From an uncultured Eubacteriales bacterium (GTDB taxonomy: Bacteria; Bacillota; Clostridia; Saccharofermentanales; Saccharofermentanaceae), in NCBI GenBank assembly GCA_900314745.1, contig OMWK01000004.1:1-64000 (forward strand): 64,000 nt of DNA, given 5' to 3'. Position 1 is the stretch's first letter. The number at the start of each line of letters is the position of its first letter. Position numbers and translations under genes: made by a program. The notes beneath the pieces were generated by a model. That model was not told where the DNA came from, searched no databases, and saw nothing but the letters and a program-made list of their open reading frames with translations. Below are positions 17,028-25,758 of this stretch, piece by piece.

Positions 17028-18377
17028 ATGAGCGAATTGAATAAGAACGACAGAAGGATATTCACGTTAAGTCAGGAAAACCCGTATATCGCCGTGGTTA
17101 AACTCGGCGTACCGCTTATCTGCGGAATGTTCGTGATGATGCTCTATAACCTTGTCGATACGTACTTCATTGGTCTCATGGGCGATGACTGCCAGCTGGC
17201 GGCCGTGAATCTCGCTTATCCGATGATGATGGTGACCGTCGCGGTCTCGAACATGGTCGGTGCCGGTGCCGCTTCGCTCATAGGAAGAAGTCTCGGGGCG
17301 GGGGATAAGGAACTTGCAGAACACACGGTCACGACGGGAATGGTTCTTACAGTAATTAACAGTCTCATTGTCACGTCATTGGGACTTCTATTCATCAACA
17401 GGCTCGTGAGACTTCTTGGTGCGGCCGGTGATGTATTTGGCTACACAAGATCATATGTGTTCGTGATAGTTCTCGGAACAATATTTACGATGGGAAACTA
17501 TACTCTTGGTCAGCTTCTGCGAAGCGAAGGTTCGGTTAAGTATTCGATAATAGGAATGATCGCGGGAACGGTTGTGAACCTCATTCTGGACCCGGTATTC
17601 ATCTTCACGCTTAAGCTTGAGATAAAGGGAGCGGCAGTCGCGACCGTTCTCGGAAACGCATCGGGTGCGGTCATATCGGTTCTTCTGTACTTCACGGGCG
17701 CATCTATACTTCGCCCGAGGTTAAGATTTATAAGGCCGACGCGCGAGATACTTAAGGAGATATTCTGGGTCGGCATACCCGCATCGCTTGAGACGATGCT
17801 TACGTCTGTCGCCTATGTGGTCAACAACAATCTCGCGGCAGCTTACGGCGTGCTTACCGTCGCTGCCATGGGCATAGCCCAGAAGATAATGACCGTCGGC
17901 AACTACATATACCAGGGCTTCGCGGCGGGCGTTCAGCCTGTTATGGGTTATAACTACGGGGCAAAGGATTATAAGAGGATGCGCGAGTGCTTCAAGGCGG
18001 GACTCATCGTGGTCAATCTGTTCGAGCTTACCGTGATGGTCGTATTCTGGATATTCGCGCCGGTGCTGATAGGCAAGTTTACGGATACGCCGGAGACCAT
18101 AGCGATCGGAGCCCGTGTGCTTAGGACCATCATGTTCATACTCCCGTTCGTAAGCGCCGTGTCGATGACGCGTATGTCGTTCCAGGCTATGGGAAAGCCC
18201 GGGTTTGCTTTCGCGATAACGCTCGTAAGGCAGCTGCTGCTCTACATACCGCTTTTGCTCCTGTTTAATGAGCACTTCGGTTTTGGCGGCATGCTGTGGG
18301 CTCAGCCCGTGACCGAATTCATAATGATGTGCGCCTCGGTAGCCCTGATGCTCGGCCTTCTTAAGAAGGCCTCGTGA
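17028..18377 (+). CDS. MATE family efflux transporter
   Basis: A 449-residue protein with twelve hydrophobic segments in two similar halves, as in MATE exporters (NorM/DinF-like). The N-terminal half contains the typical NLVDTYFIG segment and the second half QPVMGYNYG. The family exports drugs or metabolites in exchange for Na+ or H+. Substrate unknown. TATACT at 17014-17019 lies only 8 bases before the ATG and no strong ribosome site is seen, so the mRNA may be leaderless. The metalloprotease lipoprotein gene follows 12 bases after the stop. Confidence 0.9.
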   Translation: MSELNKNDRRIFTLSQENPYIAVVKLGVPLICGMFVMMLYNLVDTYFIGLMGDDCQLAAVNLAYPMMMVTVAVSNMVGAGAASLIGRSLGAGDKELAEHTVTTGMVLTVINSLIVTSLGLLFINRLVRLLGAAGDVFGYTRSYVFVIVLGTIFTMGNYTLGQLLRSEGSVKYSIIGMIAGTVVNLILDPVFIFTLKLEIKGAAVATVLGNASGAVISVLLYFTGASILRPRLRFIRPTREILKEIFWVGIPASLETMLTSVAYVVNNNLAAAYGVLTVAAMGIAQKIMTVGNYIYQGFAAGVQPVMGYNYGAKDYKRMRECFKAGLIVVNLFELTVMVVFWIFAPVLIGKFTDTPETIAIGARVLRTIMFILPFVSAVSMTRMSFQAMGKPGFAFAITLVRQLLLYIPLLLLFNEHFGFGGMLWAQPVTEFIMMCASVALMLGLLKKAS

Positions 18378-18389
18378 TATAATGCCTGT

Positions 18390-19313
18390 ATGCTTAAAAA
18401 TCGGAAGAAATCATTAGCTGCCATTACACTTGCCGCCTCTGTGGTATTAAGCTCTGCTGCGCTGACATCGTGTTCAGACGGCGGACACGTAAGGCGTTCC
18501 GGAAGAAACGAGCACTACAGGATATCCGAGAGAGCACTGGGGCCTACCGCGAGAGGTTCCGCAGGAACTTTATGCGGGCGCACCATAGTCGTCAGTATCT
18601 TCGCGAGTGATCCCGTGTACAAATGGGACTTCGACTGCGAAGACAGGATCTCGGTTTTAAACATAAGGGACTCACTTAAGATGGCGTGTGACTACCTTAC
18701 TGATGCAGCAGGTTCGTACGGATCCAAGACGTGGTTCGAGTCGGATTTTATAAGCAACCCGGATCTTATGTACACGTGTTCTTTTGATGATGTCATAACG
18801 ACGTGGGATGCCGTTGTTGACGGCACTACCGATGAATGCGGCTGGGATTACATCGATGACACCATAGACGAGGAAGCGCTTCGCGATGAGTTCAGGGCGG
18901 ATAATGTCGTGTATATGTTCTTCATGAATACCGATGCCGCCACGGATGCGATATCCTGCACGAGGAACTGGTATCCCGGAGCGCCGAGTGATGCGGAGTT
19001 CGTGCTTCTTTATAACTTCGATTACGGGTGTCTTAATCCGCCTGCAGTCTACGCGCATGAGATACTTCATACATTCGGTGCGCCAGATCTTTACATGAGC
19101 GATCTGTCGTTCGGTATCGACGACAGCTTTTTGTATTACATTCAGACGGACCTTACGAACGAGATAATGTATACGTGCAGCGACCGGGTTACCGGTGATT
19201 ATATTTACGATGACATCACCAATGAGATGAGTGAAGTAACCGCGTATTATCTCGGGCTGATCGATGAGTGTGATACCGCCGAAGACTGGGATCTTAGAAG
19301 ACCGTACAACTGA
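18390..19313 (+). CDS. Lipoprotein with HExxHxxGxxD zinc-protease motif
   Basis: The signal peptide ends in the lipobox ALTSC, so the 307-residue product should be anchored outside the membrane. HEILHTFGAPD (His223, Glu224, His227, Asp233) is the HExxHxxGxxD zinc site found in metzincin-like and related secreted metalloproteases. The rest of the sequence is rich in Asp and aromatic residues and I cannot assign it to a named family. It follows the MATE gene after 12 bases, with TATAAT at 18378-18383 just before the ATG, so it may be coupled to that gene or start its own leaderless transcript. Target unknown. Confidence 0.7.
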   Translation: MLKNRKKSLAAITLAASVVLSSAALTSCSDGGHVRRSGRNEHYRISERALGPTARGSAGTLCGRTIVVSIFASDPVYKWDFDCEDRISVLNIRDSLKMACDYLTDAAGSYGSKTWFESDFISNPDLMYTCSFDDVITTWDAVVDGTTDECGWDYIDDTIDEEALRDEFRADNVVYMFFMNTDAATDAISCTRNWYPGAPSDAEFVLLYNFDYGCLNPPAVYAHEILHTFGAPDLYMSDLSFGIDDSFLYYIQTDLTNEIMYTCSDRVTGDYIYDDITNEMSEVTAYYLGLIDECDTAEDWDLRRPYN

Positions 19314-19422
19314 TCTTCGCGCTCAGTTCATTTTTCGCATTTATTTTTTACATAAAGTTAATTCTTTGAAGCCTCTGCTTGTGGTTACATTTAAGTATGA
19401 ATACATTATCGGGAGGTAAGAT

Positions 19423-19797
19423 ATGGAAATCAAAGTATACCGCTGCAAGCACTGCGGCAATATCGCTATCAAGGTAATAGACTCCGGTGTGCCCATGACA
19501 TGCTGTGGAGAGAATATGGAAGAGCTCAATCCAGCATCTGTTGATGCTGCAGTAGAGAAGCACGTTCCCGTTGTAACACGAGAGGGAGATATCGTTAAGG
19601 TATCCGTCGGTTCCGTAGCTCACCCCATGACAGCCGAGCACTACATCCAGTTCGTTATCCTTGACACGACGGCAGGTGCACAGATCGCCAAGCTTAATCC
19701 GAATGATAATCCTGAGGCTGTATTCGCAGTGCTCTCAGGTGCCGAGGTTAAGAAGGCATACGCTTACTGCAATCTCCACGGTCTCTGGACAGATTAA
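19423..19797 (+). CDS. dfx: Desulfoferrodoxin (superoxide reductase)
   Basis: A complete 124-residue two-domain superoxide reductase. The N-terminal desulforedoxin-like centre I uses Cys8, Cys11, Cys27 and Cys28. The catalytic centre II ligands are His47 (in EKHVP), His67, His73, Cys116 and His119 (in CNLHG). It reduces superoxide to hydrogen peroxide without releasing oxygen, the typical defence of anaerobes, with rubredoxin as the usual electron donor. A GGGAGG ribosome site precedes the ATG. Its presence supports an anaerobic host. A palindrome and a hairpin follow the gene. Confidence 0.95.
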   Translation: MEIKVYRCKHCGNIAIKVIDSGVPMTCCGENMEELNPASVDAAVEKHVPVVTREGDIVKVSVGSVAHPMTAEHYIQFVILDTTAGAQIAKLNPNDNPEAVFAVLSGAEVKKAYAYCNLHGLWTD

Positions 19798-19813
19798 GAA
19801 TCAGAATATAGAA

Positions 19814-19827
19814 GGTCATTTCTGACC
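19814..19827. repeat. Palindrome GGTCATTTCTGACC, copy 1
   Basis: This 14-base inverted repeat, extended as AAGGTCA and TGACCTT, is almost identical to the one at 19990-20003. It lies just after dfx. It could be a protein-binding site or a weak hairpin in the dfx transcript. Confidence 0.4.
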
Positions 19828-19862
19828 TTGTCTATATACTTCCGGATTTCCTCGTTATGGTG

Positions 19863-19894
19863 CGCAAGGCCCTCAGTAAAATGAGAGCCTTGCG
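19863..19894 (+). terminator. Possible terminator hairpin
   Basis: CGCAAGGC (19863-19870) with CTCA pairs with TGAG and GCCTTGCG ending at 19894; the T-run after it is weak. It probably ends transcription from dfx. Confidence 0.45.
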
Positions 19895-19989
19895 TATTCA
19901 GTGGACCGAAGAATTATAAAATATATTTATTGTTTGTTTCTTCACATAATGGTTACCAAATTCATATCCGGCAAGTTATAATAATAAGC

Positions 19990-20003
19990 GGTCACTTCTG
20001 ACC
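19990..20003. promoter_or_regulatory. Palindrome GGTCACTTCTGACC, copy 2, at the HerA promoter
   Basis: The palindrome sits 7 bases after a TATAAT at 19977-19982, so it would overlap the transcription start of the HerA-like gene. This is a repressor-like position. The matching copy lies 176 bases upstream, a spacing that would allow DNA looping. Confidence 0.4.
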
Positions 20004-20028
20004 GATTCATATTCTCGGGGGATTAATA

Positions 20029-21648
20029 ATGACACTTGAAGAACTCTATGCTGGTGTGAACATCCAGGACTATTATTTCGGTAAAGTCACGCAGGTATAC
20101 CGAAGCTGTTCAATAGCTCAGCTCGACAATTTATCACTCCTGTCTGACAGAAGCAGATTTACAAAGTCATTTCTGCCTAACACGATCAACAACTTTGTAG
20201 TTATAGATTCCACGGTAGGTATATTCCTCGGAGAGATCTTCGAGAACAAGGCATCGAGGAAGAACATCTTCGAGATGAGTTCGATAGCCGATGAGAAGAC
20301 AAATGATTACCATGAGATAAGTATCGATACCATCGCGCTGATGAAGCCGGAGTCAGATAAGTTCGAGCTCGCAGGTTTTAAGACGCTCGGTATCACCGAT
20401 AATGTATATCTTGCAACGGATGAGATCTATAAGATCTTCTTAAGCTCTCTCGAGTTCTCACACGATCAGGAAGAGCCGCTTCCTCCGTTCGCTACATTCA
20501 TCAACAGATCACAGGCTGAGGTATCGCTTAAGCCGAGTACACTGTTCAACCGTCACCTCATGTGTATCGGAGCTACGAACAGTGGTAAGTCTACAACGGC
20601 TCTCGCCATTCTCGATAAGGTTGTTTCCACTAAGCGTAAGGCTCTTATCATCGACCCTACGGGTGAGTACAGGAACGCATTCTCAGATGATGAGATCACG
20701 AAGCTCACACTTGGTGTAGATACGACGATCTCCCCCGGTAAGATCACAATGGAACAGTGGGAGAAGCTTTTCGAGGCGGAGAACAGCAGCCAGGGTGCAG
20801 TACTCTCGGAGGCGATCACGTCACTGCGTTACATGAAGAAGGTAGGCGAGGACACCTATTACTACAAGGTAGGTGAGAACATCGATGAAGTTCAGGAGAA
20901 CCTCGCTTCCGTTTCCAACGATGACACGGATTTCAATATCGAGCTCCTCCCCGAGCAGATCCAGGCAGAGTCAGTCTGCGAGCCGGACAGAGATAATAAC
21001 TACAGCTTCAAGTACTGCTACGACTCACTTAAGGCTAACTCCAATGCTTCGTTCATTCAGAAGATCCAGTATCAGATGACGAACACGAAGTTCCTCTCGT
21101 TCTTCTCGAATGATCCCAACATGTATAACCTCCTCGACGTAATCGAGGACTTCGTACATCTGCCTGAGGCGAGTCTCTATATCGATACATCCTCACTCGG
21201 TGCTGCTGAAGGTATCGGTGGAATGGTTATCGATCTTGTAAGTAATTTCGTTATCTCGAGAGACAATATCTGCCCGTTCGTATTCTTCATCGATGAGGTT
21301 CACAGATATGCCAAGTCCAGATACTCCGATAAGGAGTTCCACGGCGGTCTCACACTCCTCGCGAGAGAGGGACGTAAGAAGGGTATCTTCCTTTACCTGA
21401 CAACACAGAACCCTAAGGACGTATCAGCTGTCCTCTTCGGTCAGATCGGTACAATGCTCATTCACCGTCTCATGCTTAACGATGAGATCCGTACGGTAGA
21501 GAGCCACCTTGATGATTACGCCATCAAGCATGTCAGGAAGCTCAATCAGGGTGAAGTTATCCTTACGAGTGTTAACCTCTTGCACAACATGTTCATCCAT
21601 GTTAAGAAGAGTGACAGAACGCAGTACAACGACACACCGCTGCTGTGA
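20029..21648 (+). CDS. HerA-like ATPase (DUF87 domain)
   Basis: A 539-residue protein of the HerA/FtsK superfamily. Walker A is GATNSGKST (residues 181-189) and Walker B is VFFIDEVHRY (about residue 420). DPTGEYRNAF after the first strand and the arginine-rich LLAREGRKKGI near the C-terminal part are typical of HerA DUF87 proteins. HerA helicases act in DNA end processing with NurA, or in anti-phage systems with a partner. No NurA-like nuclease, Sir2 or other partner gene adjoins it: the gene stands alone, with its own promoter and terminator. An N-terminal ~150-residue part precedes the ATPase, perhaps the HerA-barrel. Role undecided. Confidence 0.82.
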   Translation: MTLEELYAGVNIQDYYFGKVTQVYRSCSIAQLDNLSLLSDRSRFTKSFLPNTINNFVVIDSTVGIFLGEIFENKASRKNIFEMSSIADEKTNDYHEISIDTIALMKPESDKFELAGFKTLGITDNVYLATDEIYKIFLSSLEFSHDQEEPLPPFATFINRSQAEVSLKPSTLFNRHLMCIGATNSGKSTTALAILDKVVSTKRKALIIDPTGEYRNAFSDDEITKLTLGVDTTISPGKITMEQWEKLFEAENSSQGAVLSEAITSLRYMKKVGEDTYYYKVGENIDEVQENLASVSNDDTDFNIELLPEQIQAESVCEPDRDNNYSFKYCYDSLKANSNASFIQKIQYQMTNTKFLSFFSNDPNMYNLLDVIEDFVHLPEASLYIDTSSLGAAEGIGGMVIDLVSNFVISRDNICPFVFFIDEVHRYAKSRYSDKEFHGGLTLLAREGRKKGIFLYLTTQNPKDVSAVLFGQIGTMLIHRLMLNDEIRTVESHLDDYAIKHVRKLNQGEVILTSVNLLHNMFIHVKKSDRTQYNDTPLL

Positions 21649-21674
21649 TGTAAGGATTGATAACTAGAATAATG

Positions 21675-21716
21675 AGAACCCCCTCGGAATTGACCGTGGG
21701 GGTTCTTTGTTGATTG
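21675..21716 (+). terminator. Rho-independent terminator
   Basis: AGAACCCCC (21675-21683) pairs with GGGGGTTCT (21698-21706) followed by TTGTTGATT. It separates the HerA gene from the convergent cyclase gene. Confidence 0.8.
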
Positions 21717-21729
21717 ATTTAATAACAGT

Positions 21730-23022
21730 TTAATTAATCTGCGGCAGTGAAGTGAAGCAGATCGTGTACGCGTCGGAGTCGGTCTTAATGACCTTGGCGT
21801 AGATGCATTCGTCATCTTTACGGATCATGATGTTCTGCTTCAGTATAAGGTCGCTCTCGGACTTAAGAAGTGCGAATCTTCCGTTCTCCGAGATCTTAAG
21901 AAATGTTCCGTTGTGAATGGTCTCGCGTACAGCCTTCTCTTCGAGGAAGTAAAACACGCAGTCTTCAGGCTTGTAATCATCCTTCCAGACGATCTTGTTC
22001 TCTCTGTTGTTGTCGAGAAGCATGTTGCCTATTCCGTCGATCTCGAAGTAATCGAGATCATTCGGAGCGCCCTTAGGAAGGAAACGCCCTTCAGAGACGA
22101 TGAGGAGTTCCTCTGTGACTTTGTCCTTCGTGCTCTGTGTTATGAATATCTGGCCTCCGATCGTGAGGCCCTCGAGTCTTCCCGTTATATTAACCGTCGA
22201 ACCCATGCAGCCGTACTTCATCTTCTTCTCGGAGCCGATGTTGCCGACAACCGCATTTCCGGTGTTGATGCCGATACCCATCTCAAGCGGCGGATATCCG
22301 TTCTCTTCATTCCACTTGTTGACTTCTCTTAAAGCGGACTGCATCTCGACGGCGCACTTGACTGCAAGAGTCGCGTGATCCGGAAGGTCCTTGGGTGCGC
22401 CGAATACGGTGAATATTCCGTCGCCCAAAAACTCGATGACCGTACCGCGGTATTTCTGGATTATGGCTACCATCTGTTCGAAGTAATGGTTAAGGACCTT
22501 GATGAGTTCTTCGGCCGATAACCTGGCGCTTAAGGCGGTGAAGCCTCGAAGGTCGCTCATGAGGATCGTAACGTTACGCGTCTGTCCGCCGCTCTTCTGA
22601 CCCTCAGCCGTCATCAGTGCGTAGTCCGCGATGTCGGGAGAGGTATATCTTACGAGTGCTGAATTAACCTTGAACAACTGAGTGAGGTCGGTGATGACTA
22701 CGAGATAGACGGACTGGTCTTCCTTGTGGTGAGTCATCTTAACGTGTATGTTCCGGACTTCGCCTTCGTTGTTCCAGTAATCAACGATCGCCTCCTGTGA
22801 GTCGACCTTGCTTAATACCGCATCTATAAACAGCTGTATGAGGTCGTCGTTGCCTTCGACGTACGGAATGGCTTCCCAGATCTTGACGCCCTCCTTGGCC
22901 GAGATACCGAACAGCTTCTCAGCGGCAGGATTGGAATACTGCAGCTCGCCGGTTGACGATATGATGCATATCGAATCCTGGGAATTTGTAAAGATATATT
23001 GTACCTGTTCCGGACCAATCAT
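21730..23022 (-). CDS. PAS domain-class III nucleotide cyclase
   Basis: Residues 1-115 resemble a PAS sensor domain (ICIISSTGELQYSNPAAEKLFG). Residues 150-330 are a class III adenylate/guanylate cyclase: the metal-binding aspartates are D157 in MSDLRG and D201 in FLGDG, and N278 and R282 fit the transition-state pair. The base-selecting positions are Glu197, where adenylate cyclases have Lys, and Gly271, where they have Asp or Thr. The Glu points towards GTP, so the product could be cGMP. The last ~80 residues are a separate beta-rich domain. No membrane span: cytosolic. A good promoter (TTGCAC, 17 bases, TATAAT) precedes it; the AAGGAG site is unusually far, about 20 bases, from the ATG. Confidence 0.88.
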   Translation of the reverse strand: MIGPEQVQYIFTNSQDSICIISSTGELQYSNPAAEKLFGISAKEGVKIWEAIPYVEGNDDLIQLFIDAVLSKVDSQEAIVDYWNNEGEVRNIHVKMTHHKEDQSVYLVVITDLTQLFKVNSALVRYTSPDIADYALMTAEGQKSGGQTRNVTILMSDLRGFTALSARLSAEELIKVLNHYFEQMVAIIQKYRGTVIEFLGDGIFTVFGAPKDLPDHATLAVKCAVEMQSALREVNKWNEENGYPPLEMGIGINTGNAVVGNIGSEKKMKYGCMGSTVNITGRLEGLTIGGQIFITQSTKDKVTEELLIVSEGRFLPKGAPNDLDYFEIDGIGNMLLDNNRENKIVWKDDYKPEDCVFYFLEEKAVRETIHNGTFLKISENGRFALLKSESDLILKQNIMIRKDDECIYAKVIKTDSDAYTICFTSLPQIN

Positions 23023-23057
23023 TTTACGTGCGACTCGGCAATCTCCTTACATTTCTA

Positions 23058-23086
23058 ATTATATTTCCGACACTTCGGCAGTGCAA
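23058..23086 (-). promoter_or_regulatory. Promoter of the nucleotide cyclase gene
   Basis: Read on the minus strand: TTGCAC at 23086-23081, 17 bases, TATAAT at 23063-23058. The palindrome at 23119-23134 is centred about 75 bases upstream of the predicted start, so it lies between this and the divergent lipoprotein promoter. Confidence 0.65.
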
Positions 23087-23099
23087 CCTGGGGACACGG

Positions 23100-23183
23100 C
23101 GACAAAAAGTCTTATACATGTCGCTTAAGCGACAAATGACCTGCAAATTATCCATCGATTTGAATACCGGTATGTGATTTTAT
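23100..23183 (+). promoter_or_regulatory. Palindrome-type promoter C
   Basis: CGACA at 23100-23104, 14 bases, the perfect palindrome TGTCGCTTAAGCGACA at 23119-23134, 19 bases, ATCGAT at 23154-23159, 18 bases, TTTTAT at 23178-23183. The -35 and -10 are weaker than in the other copies, but the spacing is identical. It should drive the large lipoprotein gene at 23236. Confidence 0.6.
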
Positions 23184-23235
23184 CAAAGTGCGACAAAAAG
23201 GATTATGTAAAAACCAAAATCATGGAGGAAAAACA

Positions 23236-25641
23236 ATGAAGAAATCAGCAAGATTAATGGCAGCGTTTCTTACGCTTGCTCTTACAGTGCCGGGAATTGC
23301 TGCCTGCTCCAAAGGAAACAGCAGCTCAGGTGAAGTATTCACTGATGAGCCATGGTACAACATGACTGAAGTTGCAATAGGCACAGAGTTTGACTATCCG
23401 CGCTGCAGACAGCCTTCCTTCGATTATAAGGGGAAATACGGCGATAACCTGGTGTTCCGCGTTACAGGCTACCTTCCGCTGCCTGAAGAGGAGCTGTCAT
23501 TTAAGGAGGGGCTCGATTACCGCATCGATGATTTAAGGGTTTACGATCTGTCCGGTAACCTTGTCTCGATGGTGGACTGCGTAGACCTTTTGCGAGCATT
23601 GCCTGATGATGTTGACGGCGGATACATTGAGTCCATCAACATTGAGGATGACGGCTGCAGCGTCGAGGTTACAGGCTTTATCTCAGATCCCGGTACCGAT
23701 TACACTTACATAAGCACAATCGACCTTGGCAGCGGCGAGGCAAGTGAGCTTGTTGAGACCGAAGCAGCTGCTCAAGACTCATACATTGCAAGGCTCGAGC
23801 AGGATGGCGGTTTCCGTGAGGATATGAGCGAGGCCTGCGGAAGACAGATTGATCCTTTCTGGTTCAACGATAACGGTTATTCATACGTGTTTGAGATCAA
23901 GGATGCCGACGGCAGCATTACAGAGCTTGATTTCAGGCAGCTGTATCCTACGGTAAACATTATCTATGCAAATTATTTTGTTGAGATCGGTGAGGATGAG
24001 GCTCTCCTGATCGCCGGCTGCGAAGGCGGAACTACCAAGTTCTTCGAGATCAATTTTGCTGACGGCTCCGTTACTGATGTCTCGGATCAGATGGGATTCC
24101 TGTCGGGTAAGACGGATTTCCTTACCACGATCGAAGGTTACGGAACAGTCGTAAGGGACATAAACGGAATATATACGATCGATTATGCGGCAAAGACCTT
24201 AACCCCTGCGTTCCTTTACAGCTATGCCAACATCAACATGTACGAATTGAACTACATGACCCCCATCAGCATCGAAGAGGACGTTACCCTTTTCGCGGGA
24301 ACAAAGTATAACGTCTCACCTTCTGACATCCCGCAGACGGTTCTCTACATCTTCGAGAAGGCTGATTCCAACCCTAATGCGGGCAAGACGATCCTCGAGG
24401 TCGCTTCGGCTGACGACTATTCATACGGTCTTTGTGATGCGGTATGCAGATTCAATGATACGAATTCCGAATGCTACATTAGGCTCAATACTTCATACAA
24501 CGTAGATGATGCGGTATCTAACATGTCCGGTGAATCCGGCGACGAAGCAGGCGATCAGGATATCGCAGCTACTGAACTCGGCAACCAGCTTGCCATCGAC
24601 ATCATGTCAGGCACGGGTCCCGATATCATCGTTAACGGCGAGGAGTTCGTTATGCTTAATAACGACAACTACCTTCTCGACATGACGGAGTATGTAAATT
24701 CCACATTTACTTCTGACAGGTATTTCACGAATTTCTTCGAAGCTGCTTCGGATGACGGCAAGCTCTACCATGTACCCGTAACATGTAGTGCGATGGGTAT
24801 CGCAACTGACCGCTCCAATGTCGAGCCCGGTCAGGTCGGATTTACTTACGATCAGTACGAGCAGTTTGTTTACGATACATGTAACGGTTCGGATCCTATC
24901 ACAGGCGGAAGAATGTACTTCTTCATTAACTCGCTTAACTCCATGGCCGACCTGCTCATTATTGACGGAGTTGTCGATTATGACTGCGAAGCTTTCAGAA
25001 CTCTTGCTGAGTATACGTCTGAATTCGTCAACGAACCTCTGGTGTCAGACGACGAAGATGATTACGTGTTTGTCGATGATACGACACTTGCGGCGAAGTT
25101 CGTTACTATCAACGGTGTTCAGAGTTATTTCGACAGTGTTCTTAACGGCGACAAGGTCCTGCTCGGCATGCCTTCTTACGACGGACGCGGACCTGTCCTC
25201 GCAGGTTCAGACTCCGTTGCCATCTCAGCGATGACATGCGCACCTGACGCATGTAAGGAGTTCGTCTCGATTCTCCTTGGCAACGAGGTTCAGGCGGACA
25301 TGGGTTTCCATAACGGTATCCCCGTCAACAGAGAGGCGTTTGTAAGTGCCTGCAACATGCTTATTGATTATCAGCACCATATGCTGAGCGAGATGAGCAG
25401 CTACATGTCCGAGGCAGAGATAAGATCCTACGGTATGAATCCCAATCAGATGGACGAGTCCGTAATCGGCGACTTCGAGTCCTTCGTAGAAGGCCTTACG
25501 GGATGGTATGACAACGATGCTTCTATCAACGCCATCATAAGGGAGGAGATGCCTGCGTACTTCGAGGGACAGAAGAGCCTCGATCAGGTAATACCTGTTC
25601 TCGAAGAGAGAATCCAGACATTCCTGGACGAGCGCGGATAA
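23236..25641 (+). CDS. Large lipoprotein with C-terminal solute-binding-like domain (paralogue)
   Basis: An 801-residue lipoprotein; the signal peptide ends at GIAAC. It is a paralogue of the protein at 10366 over its whole length: a DEPWYNMT/DDPWYNVT opening, an Asp-rich N-terminal half, a solute-binding-like second half (GPDIIVNGEEF, GIPVNREAF) and an almost identical C-terminus (AIIREEMPAYFEGQKSLDQ). I chose the ATG at 23236, which follows GGAGG; the longer frame from 23188 lacks a signal peptide. No transport genes adjoin it. Promoter C links its expression to the palindrome-controlled set and places it divergent from the nucleotide cyclase. Confidence 0.78.
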   Translation: MKKSARLMAAFLTLALTVPGIAACSKGNSSSGEVFTDEPWYNMTEVAIGTEFDYPRCRQPSFDYKGKYGDNLVFRVTGYLPLPEEELSFKEGLDYRIDDLRVYDLSGNLVSMVDCVDLLRALPDDVDGGYIESINIEDDGCSVEVTGFISDPGTDYTYISTIDLGSGEASELVETEAAAQDSYIARLEQDGGFREDMSEACGRQIDPFWFNDNGYSYVFEIKDADGSITELDFRQLYPTVNIIYANYFVEIGEDEALLIAGCEGGTTKFFEINFADGSVTDVSDQMGFLSGKTDFLTTIEGYGTVVRDINGIYTIDYAAKTLTPAFLYSYANINMYELNYMTPISIEEDVTLFAGTKYNVSPSDIPQTVLYIFEKADSNPNAGKTILEVASADDYSYGLCDAVCRFNDTNSECYIRLNTSYNVDDAVSNMSGESGDEAGDQDIAATELGNQLAIDIMSGTGPDIIVNGEEFVMLNNDNYLLDMTEYVNSTFTSDRYFTNFFEAASDDGKLYHVPVTCSAMGIATDRSNVEPGQVGFTYDQYEQFVYDTCNGSDPITGGRMYFFINSLNSMADLLIIDGVVDYDCEAFRTLAEYTSEFVNEPLVSDDEDDYVFVDDTTLAAKFVTINGVQSYFDSVLNGDKVLLGMPSYDGRGPVLAGSDSVAISAMTCAPDACKEFVSILLGNEVQADMGFHNGIPVNREAFVSACNMLIDYQHHMLSEMSSYMSEAEIRSYGMNPNQMDESVIGDFESFVEGLTGWYDNDASINAIIREEMPAYFEGQKSLDQVIPVLEERIQTFLDERG

Positions 25642-25678
25642 CAGGAACTTCTGATTATTCCTGAATAAGAATAAAAGA

Positions 25679-25712
25679 CCGGACCGCCAGTAAAGCGGTC
25701 CGGTTTCTTTTG
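25679..25712 (+). terminator. Rho-independent terminator
   Basis: CCGGACCGC (25679-25687) pairs with GCGGTCCGG (25695-25703), then TTTCTTTTG. It ends the lipoprotein gene. Confidence 0.85.
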
Positions 25713-25758
25713 CAATAAACCAATGTATCAACAGAATTTGCAGTTCACCGCGCCCTCA

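Noticed and set aside
20029..21648. A HerA-Sir2 or HerA-NurA phage defence pair
   Set aside because: Only the ATPase is present; the neighbours are superoxide reductase and a convergent cyclase, with a terminator between.
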